Of a stretch of 8,469 nt of DNA, positions 6,224-8,469 are shown piece after piece; the stretch's first letter is position 1; each line of letters opens with the position of its first letter. The position numbers were made by a program, and so were the translations under genes. Origin of the DNA: an uncultured Fretibacterium sp. Its GTDB lineage: Bacteria > Synergistota > Synergistia > Synergistales > Aminobacteriaceae. Location of the stretch: the NCBI GenBank assembly GCA_905373185.1, contig CAJPSE010000066.1:1-8469 (forward strand), written 5' to 3'. The notes beneath the pieces were generated by a model. That model saw only the letters and a program-made list of their open reading frames with translations. It was not told where the DNA came from and made no database searches.

Positions 6224-7504
6224 ATGAAGGACATCATCGTTCTGAAGGGACAGGTCGTATACGCCGAGTCCCACGATAAGCTGACCGTGAGGCCCGACGC
6301 CTGTCTCGTGGCCGAGGATGGAAAGGTTACGGGCGTCTACGACGCCCTGCCCGACGCCTACGCGGGCGTCCGCGTCGAGGATTGCGGGGACCGTCTTATC
6401 ATCCCCGGCTTCAACGACCTCCACGTCCACGCGCCCCAGTTCCCGAACCGGGGCCTCGGCATGGACAAGGAGCTGCTGCCCTGGCTGAACACCTACACCT
6501 TTCCCGAGGAGGCGAAGTTCAGGGACGAGGACTACGCGGAGCGCGTCTACGGGCGCTTCGTCCGGGAACTCTGGAGGGTGGGCACGACGCGGGCCGTCGT
6601 CTTTGCCACCATCCACGTCCCCTCCGCTCGGGGCCTTGCGAACCTGATGGAGACGGCCGGCCTGGGCGGGTACGTGGGCAAGGTCAACATGGACCGCAAC
6701 AGCCCCGACACGCTCATTGAGCCGACCGCGGCCTCGCTGGCCGATACGGTGCGTTTCATCGAGAGTTTCGGGGAGGGGACGGGGCGCGTGCGCCCCATCC
6801 TCACCCCGCGCTTCGTGCCCACCTGCACGGAGGAACTGATGCGGGGCCTGGGGCGGATGGCGGAGGAGCGAGGGCTGCCCGTGCAGTCGCACCTGTCCGA
6901 GAACGAGGGTGAGATCGCCTGGGTCCGGGAGCTGCACCCAGAATCCCGGGACTATGCCTCCGTCTACGATGCGTTCGGGCTGTTCGGCCGGACGCGGACC
7001 GTCATGGCTCACTGCGTCCACGTCACCGACGACGAGATTGCACTGATGAAGCGGCGGGGCGTCTACGTCGCGCACTGCCCGATCTCCAACCTGAACCTCT
7101 CGAGCGGCATCGCCCCGGTGCGGCAATTCCTCGACGAGGGCGTGAACGTGGGGCTGGGGTCGGACGTCTCCGGCGGGCACAGGCTCTCCATAATGGACAC
7201 GATGGCCTCCGCGGTCGAGTGCTCGAAGATGCGCTGGAAGTACGTGGACGGCAGGACGCCCCTGACGACGGCGGAGGTCTTCTACTGCGCGACGAAGGGC
7301 GGCGGGTCCTTCTTCGGAAGGGTCGGCAGCTTCGAGAGCGGCTATGCCATGGACTGCCTCGTGATCGACGATACCCGCCTGAAGGACGAGGTCCGGCGTT
7401 CCCTCGAGGAGCGCCTGGAGCGCTTCATCTACCTGGGCGACGACCGGGAGATCGCCGCGCGCTACGTGGACGGCGCGCTCCTGCCCGAGCCGAAGGTAAT
7501 TTAA
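6224..7504 (+). CDS. guaD: Guanine deaminase
   Basis: A 426-residue cytosolic amidohydrolase converting guanine to xanthine and ammonia. The barrel begins with PGFNDLHVHAPQFPNRGLGMD (61-81), where His 67 and His 69 are the first metal ligands and the APQxPNRGLGMD extension is characteristic of guanine deaminases. Further family signatures are LLPWLNTYTFPEE (84-96), GKVNMDRNSPD (152-162), ILTPRFVPTCT (192-202), QSHLSEN (His 223), MAHCVHV (His 263), AHCPISNLNLSSGIAPVR (283-300) and LGSDVSGGH (metal and catalytic Asp 314). All active-site residues are intact and the length is normal (about 430-450 in the family). It sits between the purine permease and the cyclase-family gene, and its product xanthine is the natural substrate of a downstream xanthine-converting system. 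Distinguished from other amidohydrolases such as SsnA by the guanine-deaminase-specific motifs listed. Confidence 0.95.
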   Translation: MKDIIVLKGQVVYAESHDKLTVRPDACLVAEDGKVTGVYDALPDAYAGVRVEDCGDRLIIPGFNDLHVHAPQFPNRGLGMDKELLPWLNTYTFPEEAKFRDEDYAERVYGRFVRELWRVGTTRAVVFATIHVPSARGLANLMETAGLGGYVGKVNMDRNSPDTLIEPTAASLADTVRFIESFGEGTGRVRPILTPRFVPTCTEELMRGLGRMAEERGLPVQSHLSENEGEIAWVRELHPESRDYASVYDAFGLFGRTRTVMAHCVHVTDDEIALMKRRGVYVAHCPISNLNLSSGIAPVRQFLDEGVNVGLGSDVSGGHRLSIMDTMASAVECSKMRWKYVDGRTPLTTAEVFYCATKGGGSFFGRVGSFESGYAMDCLVIDDTRLKDEVRRSLEERLERFIYLGDDREIAARYVDGALLPEPKVI

Positions 7505-7544
7505 CTATTCTGGCGGCGCGGGACTGAATTGGATTCGAATTTGG

Positions 7545-7552
7545 AAAGGGGG
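7545..7552 (+). promoter_or_regulatory. Ribosome-binding site AAAGGGGG deciding the cyclase start
   Basis: This purine run ends 2 bases before ATG 7555 but 8 bases before the in-frame ATG 7561. Spacing favours 7561 as the start. Confidence 0.55.
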
Positions 7553-7560
7553 TTATGACG

Positions 7561-8250
7561 ATGCGTCTGATCGATCTCTCTCAGGAGATTTTTGAGGGCA
7601 TGTCCGTCTTCCCGATGCACCAGAACACCTTTATCATGACGAACATGACCCACGAGGAGAACATGCGGAAGACCGGGAGCAAGACCTTGGGCTTCTCCGC
7701 GCGGAATCTGCTGATCAGCGAGCACTGCGGGACGCACACGGATGCGATATGGGAGTTCGAGCCCAAGGGAAAGACGATCGACGAGATGTCGCTGAACTAC
7801 TTCTGGGGCAGCGCCATCTGCATCGACGTCAGCTTCGTCCCTGCCAGCCGCTACATCGAGCCCGCCGACCTGGAGGAGGCCGTGAGGCGGTCCGGGCAGG
7901 AGCTGCGGGAGGGGGACATCGTCCTTCTGTACACGGGGCACTTCGACGCGAACTTCGGGACGGACAAATGGCAGACCGTCTACACGGGGCTCAGCTACGA
8001 CGGGGCGCGCTGGCTGGCCGAGAATGGGGTCGTCAACGTCGGCGTGGACGCGCCGGCCATCGACCACCCCGACGACCTGGACTTCTCTGGACACCTGGTC
8101 TGCGGTCGCTACAATATGACCAACACGGAGAACCTCTGCAACCTGGATAAGGTCCTCAACAAACGGTTTCTCTATTTCGGGCTGCCCCTCAGGATTCGTG
8201 CGGGGTCGGGGTCGCCCATCCGTGCCGTCGCCCTGCTGGACGAGGATTGA
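7561..8250 (+). CDS. Cyclase-family metal-dependent hydrolase (kynurenine formamidase-like, PF04199 type)
   Basis: A 229-residue protein of the family that includes kynurenine formamidase KynB and isatin hydrolase, which hydrolyse amide or lactam-like bonds with Zn or Mn. The N-terminus IDLSQEIFEGMSVFP (4-18) is the usual family opening. The metal motif is EHCGTHTDAIWEFEPKGKTIDEM (54-76): His 55, His 59 and Asp 61 match HxGTHxDxxxH, but the last His is Glu 65. The second half has YTGH, GVDAPAID (161-168), and His 178 and Glu 190 spaced 12 residues apart, like the other metal/catalytic pair in KynB as I recall it. The C-terminus ends with GSGSPIRAVAL. The gene starts 56 bases after guaD and precedes the FAD-subunit gene, so it belongs to the purine operon. 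No tryptophan genes are visible, so a kynurenine role is unlikely. A hydrolytic step on a purine-derived ring or amide is a guess from context. Confidence 0.88.
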   Translation: MRLIDLSQEIFEGMSVFPMHQNTFIMTNMTHEENMRKTGSKTLGFSARNLLISEHCGTHTDAIWEFEPKGKTIDEMSLNYFWGSAICIDVSFVPASRYIEPADLEEAVRRSGQELREGDIVLLYTGHFDANFGTDKWQTVYTGLSYDGARWLAENGVVNVGVDAPAIDHPDDLDFSGHLVCGRYNMTNTENLCNLDKVLNKRFLYFGLPLRIRAGSGSPIRAVALLDED

Positions 8251-8277
8251 GCTCCGTCCCGGTGCACCGCTTGGAGA

Positions 8278-8283
8278 GGGAGG
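8278..8283 (+). promoter_or_regulatory. Ribosome-binding site GGGAGG for the FAD-subunit gene
   Basis: GGGAGG lies 11 bases before the TTG at 8295, the codon that matches the family N-terminus. It supports a non-ATG start. Confidence 0.5.
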
Positions 8284-8294
8284 CGACGTCCATT

Positions 8295-8469
8295 TTGAAG
8301 GGGTACAAGTGCAGAACCGTCGAGGAGGCGCTCCAGGTGCTCTCCGAGAACCGCGGAAACGCCAAGGTCGTGTCGGGGGGGACGGACATCGTCATCGCGG
8401 TGAGACACCACAGGCTCAAGGAGGAGATCCTGGTGGACATCTTCGGCATCCCGGAGCTCAAGAGAATAG
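8295..8469 (+). CDS. FAD-binding subunit of a molybdopterin dehydrogenase (xanthine-dehydrogenase XdhB/CoxM type), 3' partial
   Basis: Only the first 58 residues are in the window. The sequence (M)KGYKCRTVEEALQVL resembles the typical start of these subunits (MKxFxYxxPxTLEEALxLL). VVSGGTDIVIAV (about 27-38) matches the AGGTDL pyrophosphate-binding loop that contacts FAD in the PF00941 fold. In xanthine dehydrogenases this subunit passes electrons between the iron-sulfur subunit and NAD via FAD. No ATG precedes the homology. TTG at 8295 fits the family N-terminus and the GGGAGG site; an in-frame GTG at 8262 would add 11 residues with no homology. The gene starts 45 bases after the cyclase stop, so same operon. 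The purine context favours a xanthine/hypoxanthine or purine hydroxylase, but the fragment alone does not exclude other aldehyde or aromatic hydroxylases. Confidence 0.8.
   Translation, partial: MKGYKCRTVEEALQVLSENRGNAKVVSGGTDIVIAVRHHRLKEEILVDIFGIPELKRI

Noticed and set aside
6152..7180. Antisense open frame (342 codons) opposite guaD
   Set aside because: A shadow of guaD caused by high GC; its composition is not protein-like and guaD has intact active-site motifs.
1..8469. CRISPR arrays, tRNA or rRNA genes, insertion sequences
   Set aside because: No regularly spaced repeats, no cloverleaf or rRNA-like segments and no transposase-like proteins were seen on either strand.

Overview
The window holds seven protein-coding genes, all on the + strand, and reads as a bacterial purine-salvage/catabolism locus with a differently composed two-gene cassette inside it. 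Shine-Dalgarno sequences are strong and intergenic gaps modest. The flanking genes are GC-rich and belong to families common in amino-acid- and purine-fermenting anaerobes. A Synergistota- or Clostridia-like host is my guess; I cannot fix the taxon from the sequence alone.

Layout: (1) 3-1490, the C-terminal ~480 residues of an adenine-deaminase-family protein, with the N-terminus missing at the window edge. (2) 1491-1695, an AT-rich intergenic region with plausible sigma-70-like promoters. (3) 1696-2889, an M20-family amidohydrolase/peptidase. (4) 3040-4572, an AbgT-family transporter (p-aminobenzoyl-glutamate type). (5) 4573-4847, a 275-base gap with hairpins and no convincing gene. (6) 4848-6155, an AzgA/PbuG-type purine permease. 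(7) 6224-7504, guanine deaminase (guaD). (8) 7561-8250, a cyclase-family (kynurenine-formamidase-like) metal hydrolase. (9) 8295 to the window end, the N-terminus of a molybdopterin-dehydrogenase FAD-binding subunit (xanthine-dehydrogenase type).

The permease, guaD, cyclase and FAD-subunit genes are closely spaced, each with its own ribosome-binding site, and probably form one operon. Purine bases would be imported, guanine deaminated to xanthine, and purines oxidised or interconverted by the molybdenum hydroxylase whose FAD subunit begins at the right edge. The cyclase-family hydrolase is an unassigned step and could open a ring or cleave an amide. The M20/AbgT pair resembles a folate-breakdown-product or acylated-amino-acid import-and-hydrolysis module. 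It has visibly lower GC and its own promoter-like region, so it looks inserted between the purine genes.

The most unusual points are the altered metal-site residues in two hydrolases. The adenine-deaminase-like protein has Asn where family members have the His of the DGH motif. The cyclase has Glu in place of the last His of the HxGTHxDxxxH motif. Both suggest functional divergence, or decay in the first case. The abrupt left edge of the adenine deaminase homology is also notable.
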